Positions 1 to 8,023 of a stretch of 64,000 nucleotides of DNA are shown here, in pieces. The stretch comes from Bosea sp. PAMC 26642. GTDB lineage: Bacteria; Pseudomonadota; Alphaproteobacteria; Rhizobiales; Beijerinckiaceae. The position numbers and the translations under genes are program-made. Every line of letters starts with the position of its first letter. Positions within the stretch are counted from its first letter, which is position 1. The notes under the pieces are model-generated. The model searched no databases. It saw nothing but the letters and a program-made list of their open reading frames with translations, and was not told where the DNA came from. The stretch covers positions 5,239,501 through 5,303,500 of the forward strand of contig NZ_CP014301.1 of assembly GCF_001562255.1 (NCBI RefSeq), read 5' to 3'.

Positions 1-451
1 AATTGAACGGCGTGATGCCGGCGACCACGCCCAGCGGCTGGCGCAGCGAATAGATGTCGATGCCCGGCCCGGCGCCGTCGGTGAACTCGCCCTTCATCAG
101 ATTGGGTACGCCGAGCGAGAACTCGACGACCTCGACGCCGCGCTGGATATCGCCCTTGGCATCCGGAATGGTCTTGCCATGCTCGCGAGCGAGCAGCTCG
201 GCCAGTTCGTCATTGTTCTGGGCGATCAGGTCGAGGAACTTCATCAACACGCGGGCGCGGCGCTGTGGATTGACGGCGCCCCACTTCACCTGGGCCTCCG
301 CAGCGTTCTCGACGGCCGTGCGCATCTCGGCCGGCGAAGCCAGCGCGACCTGGCCGATGATGCTGCCGTCCATCGGCTGGTAGATTTCGGCGGTGCGGCC
401 CGAGGTGCCTGCGACATGCTTGCCGCCGATGAAATGCCCGACCTGACGCAT
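1..451 (-). CDS. mmsA: Methylmalonate-semialdehyde dehydrogenase (CoA-acylating), N-terminal 150 residues
   Basis: The reverse strand encodes a protein beginning MRQVGHFIGGKHVAGTSGRT and reading into the aldehyde dehydrogenase N-terminal domain, ending at the window edge in a G-V-V-A-G-I-T-P-F-N segment that matches the MmsA/ALDH6 family. MmsA converts methylmalonate semialdehyde or malonate semialdehyde to propionyl-CoA or acetyl-CoA in valine, inositol and beta-alanine breakdown. Only about 150 of the usual roughly 500 residues are inside the window, so the catalytic cysteine is not visible. The ATG at 451 is preceded by a clear GGGAGGG ribosome site. A LysR gene reads away on the other side of a 125-bp intergenic region with two inverted repeats, the usual arrangement for a LysR-controlled mmsA. 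Confidence 0.85.
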   Translation of the reverse strand, partial: MRQVGHFIGGKHVAGTSGRTAEIYQPMDGSIIGQVALASPAEMRTAVENAAEAQVKWGAVNPQRRARVLMKFLDLIAQNNDELAELLAREHGKTIPDAKGDIQRGVEVVEFSLGVPNLMKGEFTDGAGPGIDIYSLRQPLGVVAGITPFN

Positions 452-479
452 CGCGCCCTCCCTACGAATGGTGGTGTGC

Positions 480-508
480 CGTGAATGGCGCTACCCCTAC
501 CATTCACG
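480..508. promoter_or_regulatory. Inverted repeat in mmsA/LysR divergent promoter region (9-bp arms)
   Basis: CGTGAATGG at 480-488 and CCATTCACG at 500-508 are perfect 9-bp complements with an 11-bp spacer. They lie just upstream of mmsA. Size and position fit a regulator binding site; that the adjacent LysR protein binds here is inference. Confidence 0.5.
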
Positions 509-553
509 TTTGCGCACGGCTATAGCCATCATGGATTGAAGGCCGTGCGCAAA
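509..553. promoter_or_regulatory. Inverted repeat in mmsA/LysR divergent promoter region (12-bp arms)
   Basis: TTTGCGCACGGC at 509-520 and GCCGTGCGCAAA at 542-553 are perfect 12-bp complements separated by 21 bp. The element directly abuts the previous inverted repeat and lies 23 bp before the LysR start codon. Two perfect palindromes side by side in a 125-bp divergent promoter are well beyond chance and suggest two dimer sites, or one tetramer site, for the LysR regulator. Confidence 0.6.
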
Positions 554-576
554 AGCAAATATCAGGGAGAGCGCCT

Positions 577-1491
577 TTGGAGCGGTTCGACTGGGACGAT
601 CTGCGCTTCTTCCTGGCGGTCGCGCGTTCAGGCCGGCTGACCGCGGCGGCCCGCCGGCTCGGCGCCGACCACGCCACGGTCTCGCGCCGGATCACCTCGC
701 TGGAGGACTCGCTCAAGGCCAAGCTCTTCGAGCGCAGGCCGCAGGGCTATACGCTGACGGCTCATGGCGAACGGCTGCTCGCCCGGGCCGAGAGCATGGA
801 AACCGACGCGCTGGCGATCCAGAGCGATATCGGCGGTGCCGACATGGCGCTGGCCGGCACGGTCAGGATCGGTGCGCCGGACGGCTTCGGCACGATTTTC
901 CTCGCGCCGCGCCTCGCCAGACTGGCCAGCGCCTATCCCGGCCTCGAGATCCAGCTCATCGCCATGCCGCGCCTGCTCTCGCTGTCGAAGCGCGAGGCCG
1001 ATGTCGCGATCACGCTCGCCCCTCCCAAGGAAGGCAAGGTCGTGGCGCGCAAGCTGTCCGACTATCGCCTCGGCCTCTACGCCACGCAGGGCTATCTCGA
1101 TTCGATGCCGCCCGTGACGAAGCCGGACGACCTCTTCTCTCACCGCATCGTCGGCTATATCGACGACCTGATCTTCACGCCCGAGCTCGATTATCTCGAC
1201 GAGGTCGCGAAAGGCTTGCGCGCGCAAATCCAGAGTTCGAGCGTCCTAGCGCAGATGAACGCCGTCGTCGCCGGCGCCGGCATCGGCGTGATTCATCACT
1301 TTATGGCGCAGGGCGAGCCCCGCCTTGTGCCGGTTCTGCCGGAGACCGTCTCGATTACCCGCTCGTTCTGGCTGCTCGTCCATGCCGATCTGAAGGACGT
1401 GGCCCGGGTGCGGGCCATCGTCGATTTCGTCGTGCGCGAGGCCAAGGCCAGCCGCGCCCTGCTGATGGGCGAGGGCGCTTCGGCGGCTTGA
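577..1491 (+). CDS. LysR-family transcriptional regulator, divergent from mmsA
   Basis: A 304-residue protein of normal LysR length. Residues about 1-62 form the winged helix-turn-helix (W-D-D-L-R-F-F-L-A-V-A, then T-A-A-A-R-R-L-G and S-R-R-I), and the rest is the periplasmic-binding-like effector domain. The start is a TTG at 577 placed after a CAGGGAGAG ribosome site; no ATG lies at the correct position before the helix-turn-helix. The family activates or represses neighbouring genes in response to a small molecule. Its divergence from mmsA, with two perfect inverted repeats between them, suggests it controls mmsA and itself. The ligand is not known from the sequence. Confidence 0.9.
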   Translation: MERFDWDDLRFFLAVARSGRLTAAARRLGADHATVSRRITSLEDSLKAKLFERRPQGYTLTAHGERLLARAESMETDALAIQSDIGGADMALAGTVRIGAPDGFGTIFLAPRLARLASAYPGLEIQLIAMPRLLSLSKREADVAITLAPPKEGKVVARKLSDYRLGLYATQGYLDSMPPVTKPDDLFSHRIVGYIDDLIFTPELDYLDEVAKGLRAQIQSSSVLAQMNAVVAGAGIGVIHHFMAQGEPRLVPVLPETVSITRSFWLLVHADLKDVARVRAIVDFVVREAKASRALLMGEGASAA

Positions 1492-1493
1492 AT

Positions 1494-3239
1494 TCAGATC
1501 CGCCAGGGCAGAACGTTGGCGGGCAGCTTCCTGGCAAAAAGCTCCAGAACCAGCATCGCGGCAAGGATCACCGCCGAGGCGCTGAGCGCTACCGCCGCAG
1601 CCTCTCCGGCCAGGCCGGCTTCCTTCAGGCTGAACAGCACCACTCCGAGCGTTTCGGTGCCCGACGTCCAGAGCAGGGCCGACACCGTCAGTTCGTTGAA
1701 GGCGACGAGGAACACCATCAGCGCCGAAACCGTCGCCGCCGGCGCTAGGATTGGCGCGACGATGAAGCGCAGCATCTGCCAGAGCGTAACCCCGTCGAGT
1801 TTGGCCGCCTCCTCGTGATGCGCCTCGAGCTGTGCCATCGCTGCGACAGGCGCCTTCAGCGCCAGCGGCATGAACCGTGCGAGATAGGCGAACAGGATGA
1901 TGAAGGGCGTGGCGTAAAGGCTCCATCCCAGCAGCGGCAGCGGCTTCAGGAAGAGCAGGATGCAGGCGATGGCGAGTACGACGCCCGGCAGCGCATAGGG
2001 CAACTCGATCACCAGTTCGACCGCGCGCCGGAACTTGCCCATGCGTCGCTCCAGCCCATAGGCAAAGGCGATCGAGACCAGAGCGAGAATGACCGCGGCG
2101 GCGCCCGCAAACAGGAAAGAGTTGCGGAAGGCGCGCACCGTCACCGTCTGACGGACCAGCACCTCGGTGAACTTGTCCAGCGTCAGGCTGTGCCAGGACA
2201 GGGCGACGCCGAGCGCCGGCGTCAAGGCCTCGCCCAGCAGCGCGAGCAGCGGCAGGCCGAGCTTGAGCGCGAGCAGCGCCCACAAGCCGGCCGCCACGAA
2301 CGGCCTCGCGCGGCCGAGCATCCAGAAGGGCTGCAAGGGCCGTTCGATCTCGACCCGGCCGCCGTTGCGGCGCGTCGCGAACACGCTCGCCAGGATGCCG
2401 AGACCGGCGACGAGGGCGACCAGCAGCGACAGGGCAGCCGCGTCCGACAGGCCTGCCGGGCCGAAGCTCGACAGGCGCCGATAGATCAGCGTCGGCAAAG
2501 TGAGATAGTTGACCGGCAGCCCGAGCAGCGCCGGAATGCCGAAATTCCCGATCCCGGCGACGAAGGCGATCAGGGCCGCCGCGATGATCTGCGGCCGCAG
2601 CACCGGCAGCAGGATGCGCGTCACGATGGTGCGGGGCCCGGCGCCTTCCATCTGCGCCGCTTCGATCAGCGAGTGCGGCACGCTGCGCAGGCCGGTCCAC
2701 AGGGTGATCGCGACCAGCGGCGCATGGTGCAGCGCCATCACCAGAATGATCCCGCCGCGTCCGAGTAGGGGGTTTTGCGTGCCGGGTTCCGGCGACAGGC
2801 CGAGCCAGCCGAGAATGGCCGAATGCGGCGCAAACAGGCTGAGGAAAGCGAGCGCCGCGACCTGCGGTGCGATCATCATCGAGAAGACGAATGTGAAGGC
2901 GAGCGCGCGCTTGCCGCGGACATCGGTCACGCCCAGCGCCAGCGCGACCGCCCCACCGATCAGCAGTGCGCCGAGCGCCGAGGCGCCGGCAGTTTCGAAG
3001 GTATGGAGCGTCGCGTTGAGCGCCGCGCGGCTGCCGATCTGGGCAAGCGCCCCTTCTGGCGCGAAGCGCCAGCCGGGCGCGAAGGCGGCCGCGATGAGCC
3101 GCAGCAACGGCAGCCCGCCGAGAAGGAACGCGGTCAGCGTCAGCAAGGCCGGCAGGCCAAGACCGGCCGGCCAGCGGATGAGCGGCCACGGCGCGCCGGG
3201 GAGATTGCGACTGCCCGGCGAGGATGCGACGGTGCTCAT
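1494..3239 (-). CDS. ABC transporter permease, iron(III)/AfuB-FbpB type (double-length)
   Basis: A 581-residue inner-membrane protein with many hydrophobic segments and two copies of a binding-protein-dependent transport domain, the fused arrangement of the FbpB/SfuB/AfuB permeases. The E-A-A motifs that contact the ATPase are visible in each half (around L-I-E-A-A-Q-M-E-G-A-G in the first and E-E-A-A-K-L-D-G in the second). It starts 25 bp after the stop codon of the upstream periplasmic binding protein and is surely co-transcribed with it. Substrates in this family include ferric iron, phosphonates and sugar phosphates, so iron is only one option. No ATPase gene follows: the next gene is the convergent LysR gene, whose stop lies 2 bp away. 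Confidence 0.85.
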   Translation of the reverse strand: MSTVASSPGSRNLPGAPWPLIRWPAGLGLPALLTLTAFLLGGLPLLRLIAAAFAPGWRFAPEGALAQIGSRAALNATLHTFETAGASALGALLIGGAVALALGVTDVRGKRALAFTFVFSMMIAPQVAALAFLSLFAPHSAILGWLGLSPEPGTQNPLLGRGGIILVMALHHAPLVAITLWTGLRSVPHSLIEAAQMEGAGPRTIVTRILLPVLRPQIIAAALIAFVAGIGNFGIPALLGLPVNYLTLPTLIYRRLSSFGPAGLSDAAALSLLVALVAGLGILASVFATRRNGGRVEIERPLQPFWMLGRARPFVAAGLWALLALKLGLPLLALLGEALTPALGVALSWHSLTLDKFTEVLVRQTVTVRAFRNSFLFAGAAAVILALVSIAFAYGLERRMGKFRRAVELVIELPYALPGVVLAIACILLFLKPLPLLGWSLYATPFIILFAYLARFMPLALKAPVAAMAQLEAHHEEAAKLDGVTLWQMLRFIVAPILAPAATVSALMVFLVAFNELTVSALLWTSGTETLGVVLFSLKEAGLAGEAAAVALSASAVILAAMLVLELFARKLPANVLPWRI

Positions 3240-3264
3240 GAACCGGTCGCGCCCCGCCGAACCG

Positions 3265-4257
3265 TCACTCGAAGATGTCGCTGAAGCGCTTGCGCGCGGT
3301 GGTTTCGTCCGCCAACGCCTTGGCAGCGTCGAACGGCATCAGCTTGATGGTGTCGCGGGCGGGATAGCCCGCAGGCAATGCGACCTGCGGATGTGCGGCG
3401 ACATAGCCCTGTTTCAGCGCGATTTCCTGGCCATCCTTCGAGATCAGGAAATCGACGAAGGCCTTGGCGGCCTCCGGGTTCTTGGTGGTCTTGAGGATCG
3501 CGACCGGCTCGCTCACGGCCGAGACGCCTTCGCTGGGAAACACGAACTCCACCGGCGCGCCCTTGGCCTTTTCACGGATCGGCATAAAGTCGACGATCAT
3601 GCCGTAGAGCTTCTCCCCGGTCGCAACCTGGCGCAGGATATCGCCGTTGCCGCCGGCCGCGAGGGCGCCATTGCTCTTGAGGGCTTCATAGTAACCCCAT
3701 CCGCCGGCGAGATTTCCCGTCAGCGTCATGGTGTGGATCAGCGCGGCTCCCGACGTCAACGGGCTGGGCATGGCGAGCAGGTTCTTCACCTCCGGCTTGC
3801 CGAGATCGGCCCAGCTTGTCGGCTTGAGGCTCGCCTTGGTGTTGTAGACGATGCCGGTGGTGATCAGCTTGGTGGCGAACCACATCTTCTGGGGATCATG
3901 GATGCCGCCCGGATAGGCCGACAGATCGGCGCTCTCATGCGCCAGAAGCCGGCCTTCCTTCTTGAGGCCTTCCATCGTCACCGAATCCGCGATCAACAGC
4001 ACGTCGGCCTGCGGTGCGCCGGCCTCGAACTCGGCCCGGAGCTTGGCCATCACGCGGGGCGTCCCGTCGCGCACGAAGCTGACCTCGACTTTGGGATATT
4101 TCGCCTTGAAGGCGTCGATCGTCTGCTGCGCGTCGGTGTTGGGCTGGCTGGTGTAGAGCACGAGCTTGCCTTCCGCCGCCCAGACGGGCGTCGCGGTCGC
4201 AATGGCTGCGGTCGCCAGCACCAACAGGGCGGTCGTAGCGATCATGGTATGACGCAT
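3265..4257 (-). CDS. ABC transporter periplasmic substrate-binding protein (AfuA/FbpA-like)
   Basis: A 330-residue protein with a signal peptide ending near residue 27 (V-W-A, then A-E-G-K-L-V-L-Y-T-S-Q-P-N). That beginning and the later segments (D-V-L-L-I-A-D-S, K-L-Y-G-M-I-V-D-F, A-V-S-E-P-V-A-I-L) are typical of the AfuA/FbpA group of class II binding proteins. The start chosen is the ATG at 4257, which follows a GGAGAA ribosome site and gives a normal signal peptide; the open frame extends upstream to 4500 but that part is not protein-like. It is the first gene of an operon with the fused permease. Members bind ferric iron, sugar phosphates or 2-aminoethylphosphonate, and the sequence alone does not choose among them. 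Confidence 0.85.
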   Translation of the reverse strand: MRHTMIATTALLVLATAAIATATPVWAAEGKLVLYTSQPNTDAQQTIDAFKAKYPKVEVSFVRDGTPRVMAKLRAEFEAGAPQADVLLIADSVTMEGLKKEGRLLAHESADLSAYPGGIHDPQKMWFATKLITTGIVYNTKASLKPTSWADLGKPEVKNLLAMPSPLTSGAALIHTMTLTGNLAGGWGYYEALKSNGALAAGGNGDILRQVATGEKLYGMIVDFMPIREKAKGAPVEFVFPSEGVSAVSEPVAILKTTKNPEAAKAFVDFLISKDGQEIALKQGYVAAHPQVALPAGYPARDTIKLMPFDAAKALADETTARKRFSDIFE

Positions 4258-4523
4258 CGCGTTCTCCAGTGACAAATCTGCGGTAGGCGGACAAGCGGCA
4301 AGCCGCATCCGGCCTCCGTCTCGGCCAGCCGATTTCCTGCGTCGCCGTAAGGCGCACTCATGACGCATTAGTGACGGTCTGTGTTTCCTTGATGCTGCAT
4401 CGTCGGAAATCGCGGCAAAGCGCGCCAAAAAGCGATTAACCCTCCCCGGCTTTCTCTGGAACTGCTCGAATTTCCGGCGTTCGGGCCGCTTGTTTGTCAT
4501 GGGGGTTTTCGACTAGGGTCCAC

Positions 4524-4539
4524 TTTAAGACGTCCTAAA
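4524..4539. promoter_or_regulatory. Near-perfect palindrome upstream of sugar ABC operon
   Basis: TTTAAGACGTCCTAAA reads the same on both strands at 14 of 16 positions. It lies 35 bp before the sugar-binding-protein start, in the 317-bp region (4258-4574) separating two divergent ABC transporter operons. Nothing else in that region looks like a gene. The palindrome resembles operators of sugar-responsive repressors, but no such repressor is encoded nearby. Confidence 0.5.
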
Positions 4540-4574
4540 TCGTCGGCTTCAAACGTTTTAATTGGGAGGTATCA

Positions 4575-5957
4575 ATGAAATCGGTTCGTTGTCTCGTCAC
4601 TGGCGCGGCTTTTGCCGCGATCGCCGCCGGCTGGTCCGGCGCCGCGGTGGCGCAGGAAACCGTCACGGTCTGGTTCACCAAGGGCTTCTACAAGGGCGAG
4701 GATGATGCCCTGCTTGCCGTGGTGGACAAATTCCAGAAGGCGACCGGCGTCAAGGTCGATCTTTCTCTCTATGCGACCGAGGATTGCGTCACCAAGTCGG
4801 TCGGCGCCGTCGAGGCCGGAACACCGCCCGATGTCGGGTTCTGCACGACCTACGACTTCCGTACCACCGGCAAATGGGCCTTCGACGGCAAGCTCGAAGA
4901 CGTCACCGATGTGATCACGCCGATCAAGGCGGAGTTCCAGCCGCAGGCGCTGGCGACGACTTTCCTGATGAACGGCAAGACCAAGGCGAAGTCCTACTAC
5001 GCTTTTCCGGTCGAACAGCAGATGATGCACATCACCTACTGGAAGGACATGCTTGAGGAAGCGGGCTTCAAGGAGAGTGACATTCCCAAGGGTTGGGACG
5101 GCTATTGGGATTTCTGGTGCGACAAGGTCCAGGGTGCGATGCGCGCCAAGGGCAAGCGCATCTACGCCGTCGGCCATCCCATGGGCATTGCCGCGTCGGA
5201 CACGTTCTACAGCTTCCTGACCTTCGCTAATGAATTCAACGCCCAGATCGTCGACGAGGATGGCAAGGTCGTTCTCGACCAGCCGAAGAACAAGGCGGCG
5301 ATGATCGAGGCCGTGAAGGCTTACGCCAATATTTTCCAGCGTGGCTGCACTCCACCCTCCTCGGTGAACTGGCTCGATCCCGACAACAACGTCGCGTTCC
5401 ACAACCGCACGACCGTCATGACCCATAACGCCACGATCTCGATCGCGGGCAAGCATATGGACGACATGTCCAACCCTGCGCTCACGGAAGAGCAGCGTGC
5501 CACGGCCAAGAAAAACTACGAGGACAATATCCGCACGGCCGAGTTTCCGACCAAGCCGGACGGCAGCAAGATGACCAATCTCGCGGCGGTCAAGACGGCT
5601 GTGATCTTCGCCGACGCCAAGAACAAGAAGCGCGCCAAGGAGTTCATGGCCTTCCTGCTCAAGGACGAGAACCTGCAGCCCTTCGTCGACGGTTCGACTG
5701 GCCGCTGGGTGCCGACCACGCTGAAGGGCATCGAGAGCCCGTTCTGGACCAGTGGCAAGGATCCCCACCGCGCCGTCGTCTACAAGCAGTACAAGGACGG
5801 CACGATCCCGTTCCAGTTCGTCTACAACTACAACTTCACGACCCTGAACGCCGAGAACGTCTGGGCCAAGGCCGTCAACCGCGTGGTCCAGGACAAGATC
5901 GCGCCTGAAGTCGCGGTCGACGAGATGATCGCCCGCATCAAGCAGATCGCCGGCTAA
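4575..5957 (+). CDS. ABC transporter sugar-binding protein (extracellular solute-binding family 1)
   Basis: A 460-residue secreted protein. The signal peptide ends at about residue 26 (A-A-V-A, then Q-E-T-V-T-V-W-F-T-K). The mature part has features of carbohydrate-binding proteins of the MalE/UgpB class: a V-W-F start strand, an aromatic-rich middle (K-G-W-D-G-Y-W-D-F-W) and a C-terminal A-K-E-F-M-A-F-L-L segment. A GGGAGG ribosome site precedes the ATG at 4575. It is followed by two permease genes, and a strong hairpin in between probably lets the binding protein be made in excess. The sugar is unknown. No ATPase gene is present in the operon. Confidence 0.88.
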   Translation: MKSVRCLVTGAAFAAIAAGWSGAAVAQETVTVWFTKGFYKGEDDALLAVVDKFQKATGVKVDLSLYATEDCVTKSVGAVEAGTPPDVGFCTTYDFRTTGKWAFDGKLEDVTDVITPIKAEFQPQALATTFLMNGKTKAKSYYAFPVEQQMMHITYWKDMLEEAGFKESDIPKGWDGYWDFWCDKVQGAMRAKGKRIYAVGHPMGIAASDTFYSFLTFANEFNAQIVDEDGKVVLDQPKNKAAMIEAVKAYANIFQRGCTPPSSVNWLDPDNNVAFHNRTTVMTHNATISIAGKHMDDMSNPALTEEQRATAKKNYEDNIRTAEFPTKPDGSKMTNLAAVKTAVIFADAKNKKRAKEFMAFLLKDENLQPFVDGSTGRWVPTTLKGIESPFWTSGKDPHRAVVYKQYKDGTIPFQFVYNYNFTTLNAENVWAKAVNRVVQDKIAPEVAVDEMIARIKQIAG

Positions 5958-5985
5958 GTCCGACGATCGTAGAATCGACCGACAA

Positions 5986-6020
5986 GGCGTCCCTGCGGCA
6001 AACAACAGCCGCGGGGCGCC
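5986..6020 (+). terminator. GC-rich intercistronic hairpin between binding protein and permease genes
   Basis: GGCGTCCCTGCGGC (5986-5999) pairs with GCCGCGGGGCGCC (6008-6020) through 13 base pairs with one G-T pair and one bulged T, leaving an 8-nt loop. There is no run of T after it, so it is more likely an attenuating or mRNA-stabilising hairpin than a full terminator. This is the common place for such structures in ABC operons. Confidence 0.6.
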
Positions 6021-6060
6021 GACCCGTCTCAGCACGACGGCGACGCCGAGGGAGAAAACC

Positions 6061-6957
6061 ATGACAGCGACCACTATGGCCGCGCCGGCGCTGCCGGCCT
6101 CGAAGTCGAGCGACGCGGTCTCCGGACATACGCGTGACCGCGCGCTTTGGGGCGCGATCATGCTGGCGCCCTATGTGCTCGTCTTCGCCGTGATGGTGGT
6201 CTACCCCGTCGGTTACGGCCTCTGGCTCGGCCTCAACTGGAATTCCTATCGAGCCCTCTTCGCCGACCCGATCTTCATCCGCACGGTCATCAACACCATC
6301 GTCTTCCTGTTCGTCGCGGTGAACCTGAAATTCGCGATCGCGCTTGTCCTGTCGGGTTTCTTTGTCGCGCAGCGGGCCTGGGTGCGCTTCGTGCTGGTGC
6401 TGTTCATCCTGCCCTGGGCGGTTCCCTCCATCCCGACCATCCTGTCCTTCCGGGTCATGCTCAATCCGGAAAACGGCATGATCAACCAGCAGCTGTTCCA
6501 CTGGTTCGGCATTGTCGAGGGGCCCGGCTGGCTGACCGACCCGACATTGGCCTTCTGCATGTCGATCATGGTCCATATCTGGAAGTCGCTGCCGTTCTGG
6601 ACGCTGATCCTCGTCACCGGCCGGCTTGCCATCGCGCAGGACCTCTATGAGGCTGCCAGCGTCGACGGCGCCAGCAAATGGCAGCAGTTCAAGTTCATCA
6701 CCTGGCCGTCGCTGGCGACGCTCTACGTCACATCCACCATGCTCTCGATGATCTGGACACTGGGCGATTTCAACAGCGTCTACCTGCTCACCGGCGGCGG
6801 ACCAGGCGACCTGAACCATGTGCTGTCGACCCTCGGCATCCGCTACATGCGCAACAACAACCTCGATCTCGGCATCGCCTCGATCATCATCGCGATGCCG
6901 CTGATCCTGCCGATGGTCTATTTCATGGTGAAGCGTCTCTCGAAGGGAGCCGAATGA
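6061..6957 (+). CDS. ABC sugar transporter permease, MalF-like
   Basis: A 298-residue inner-membrane protein with six predicted hydrophobic segments starting at about residue 30 (A-I-M-L-A-P-Y-V-L-V-F-A-V-M-V-V-Y). The ATPase-contact loop is visible as E-A-A-S-V-D-G-A-S-K-W-Q-Q-F, the E-A-A motif of sugar permeases. It begins with MTATTMAAPALPASK after a GAGGGAGAAAACC ribosome site. The final codons overlap the next permease gene by ATGA, so the two are translationally coupled. Together with its partner it forms the membrane channel for the upstream binding protein. Confidence 0.88.
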   Translation: MTATTMAAPALPASKSSDAVSGHTRDRALWGAIMLAPYVLVFAVMVVYPVGYGLWLGLNWNSYRALFADPIFIRTVINTIVFLFVAVNLKFAIALVLSGFFVAQRAWVRFVLVLFILPWAVPSIPTILSFRVMLNPENGMINQQLFHWFGIVEGPGWLTDPTLAFCMSIMVHIWKSLPFWTLILVTGRLAIAQDLYEAASVDGASKWQQFKFITWPSLATLYVTSTMLSMIWTLGDFNSVYLLTGGGPGDLNHVLSTLGIRYMRNNNLDLGIASIIIAMPLILPMVYFMVKRLSKGAE

Positions 6958-7793
6958 TGAAGAAGGTTCTCGACGAGGGAAAACTCATCCTGATCGCCAT
7001 CCCCGTCCTGCTCTGGACGCTGCTGCCGATCTACCATCTTTTCGTGCTCTCGATCTCCAATCAGGAATCGATGCTGGCCGGAAAACTCTGGCCCGACGCG
7101 CCGACGCTGCAGAATTTCCAGATCGTCTTCAAGCAGCAGCACTACTACCTGACGAATTTCTGGCTGCAGATGTTCAACAGCTTCTTCATCGCCATCGCGA
7201 CGGGGATGATCACGCTGCTGGTCGCGACCTTTGCCGCCTTCGCGATCTCGCGGCTGAGGGTCAAGGGCGGCCGCACCATCATGAACCTGGCGCTGGCGAC
7301 CTATCTGATCCCGGCCGCCTTCCTCGCCATCCCGATGTACAAGGCGATGGGCTCCTATGGACTCCTGAACACGCAGACGGCGCTGATCCTGGCCATGGTC
7401 GCGCTTGCCTCGCCCTATGCGATCTGGGTGCTCAAGCAGGCCTCCGACAAGCTGCCGAGGGAGTTGGACGAGGCGGCGATCATGGATGGCGCGACCTCGC
7501 TCCAGCTCTTCCGGCTGGTCTATCTGCCGCTGATGAAGCCCTCGATGGTGGTCATCGGCATCTATGCGCTGCTGCTGGCCTGGAACGAGTATCTCTATGC
7601 CTTCCTGCTGCTCTCCAGCGAGAGGGCCGTTCCACTCGCGGTGGGACTCGGCCTGTTTCTGTCGGCCGACGACGCGCCCTGGAACCTGCTGATGGCCGCA
7701 GGCCTTCTCTACGCCATCCCGCCCGCGGTGATCTATTACGGCTTCCGCAAGAACATGGTCGGCGGCCTGACGGCAGGTGCGGTGAAGAGCTGA
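6954..7793 (+). CDS. ABC sugar transporter permease, MalG-like
   Basis: A 279-residue inner-membrane protein with about six hydrophobic segments. The E-A-A loop is E-L-D-E-A-A-I-M-D-G-A-T-S-L-Q-L-F, and the C-terminal G-L-T-A-G-A-V-K-S is the usual ending of MalG-type permeases. The start is ATG at 6954 (MMKKVL), overlapping the stop of the MalF-like gene by four bases; a second ATG directly after it at 6957 is equally possible. A long open frame runs upstream of this point but lies over the other permease and is not used. The operon ends here without an ATPase gene and is followed by a palindromic repeat. Confidence 0.87.
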   Translation: MMKKVLDEGKLILIAIPVLLWTLLPIYHLFVLSISNQESMLAGKLWPDAPTLQNFQIVFKQQHYYLTNFWLQMFNSFFIAIATGMITLLVATFAAFAISRLRVKGGRTIMNLALATYLIPAAFLAIPMYKAMGSYGLLNTQTALILAMVALASPYAIWVLKQASDKLPRELDEAAIMDGATSLQLFRLVYLPLMKPSMVVIGIYALLLAWNEYLYAFLLLSSERAVPLAVGLGLFLSADDAPWNLLMAAGLLYAIPPAVIYYGFRKNMVGGLTAGAVKS

Positions 7794-7799
7794 ACCCCT

Positions 7800-7921
7800 G
7801 TCATTCCGGGGCTTCGCGCAGCGGAGAACCCGGAACCCACGACCGGGCGAGCCCATTTCGGCCGCAGGGTTTTCACCCGGTCGTGGGTTCCGGGTTCGGC
7901 CTTCAGCCGCCCCGGAATGAC
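7800..7921. repeat. Intergenic palindromic repeat, copy 1 (type A)
   Basis: GTCATTCCGGGGC at 7800-7812 is mirrored by GCCCCGGAATGAC at 7909-7921, and an inner pair (GAACCCGGAACCCACGACC and its complement) makes a nearly continuous long hairpin. It sits after the sugar operon. The copy at 39158-39298 shares the same outer and inner sequence. Confidence 0.85.
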
Positions 7922-8023
7922 GTGGGACGCATGCCGGACATTCTCTATTTCCCTCGCCATGCTGCCGAACAGGCGTCACATTGCGAGCGTTAGATTCAAG
8001 ACGAAGACTGCCAGGACCCTGAC

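Noticed and set aside
1815..4272. Long plus-strand open frames opposite the ABC transporter genes
   Set aside because: They are rich in arginine, alanine and proline, lack family motifs and are shadows caused by high G+C in the true minus-strand genes.
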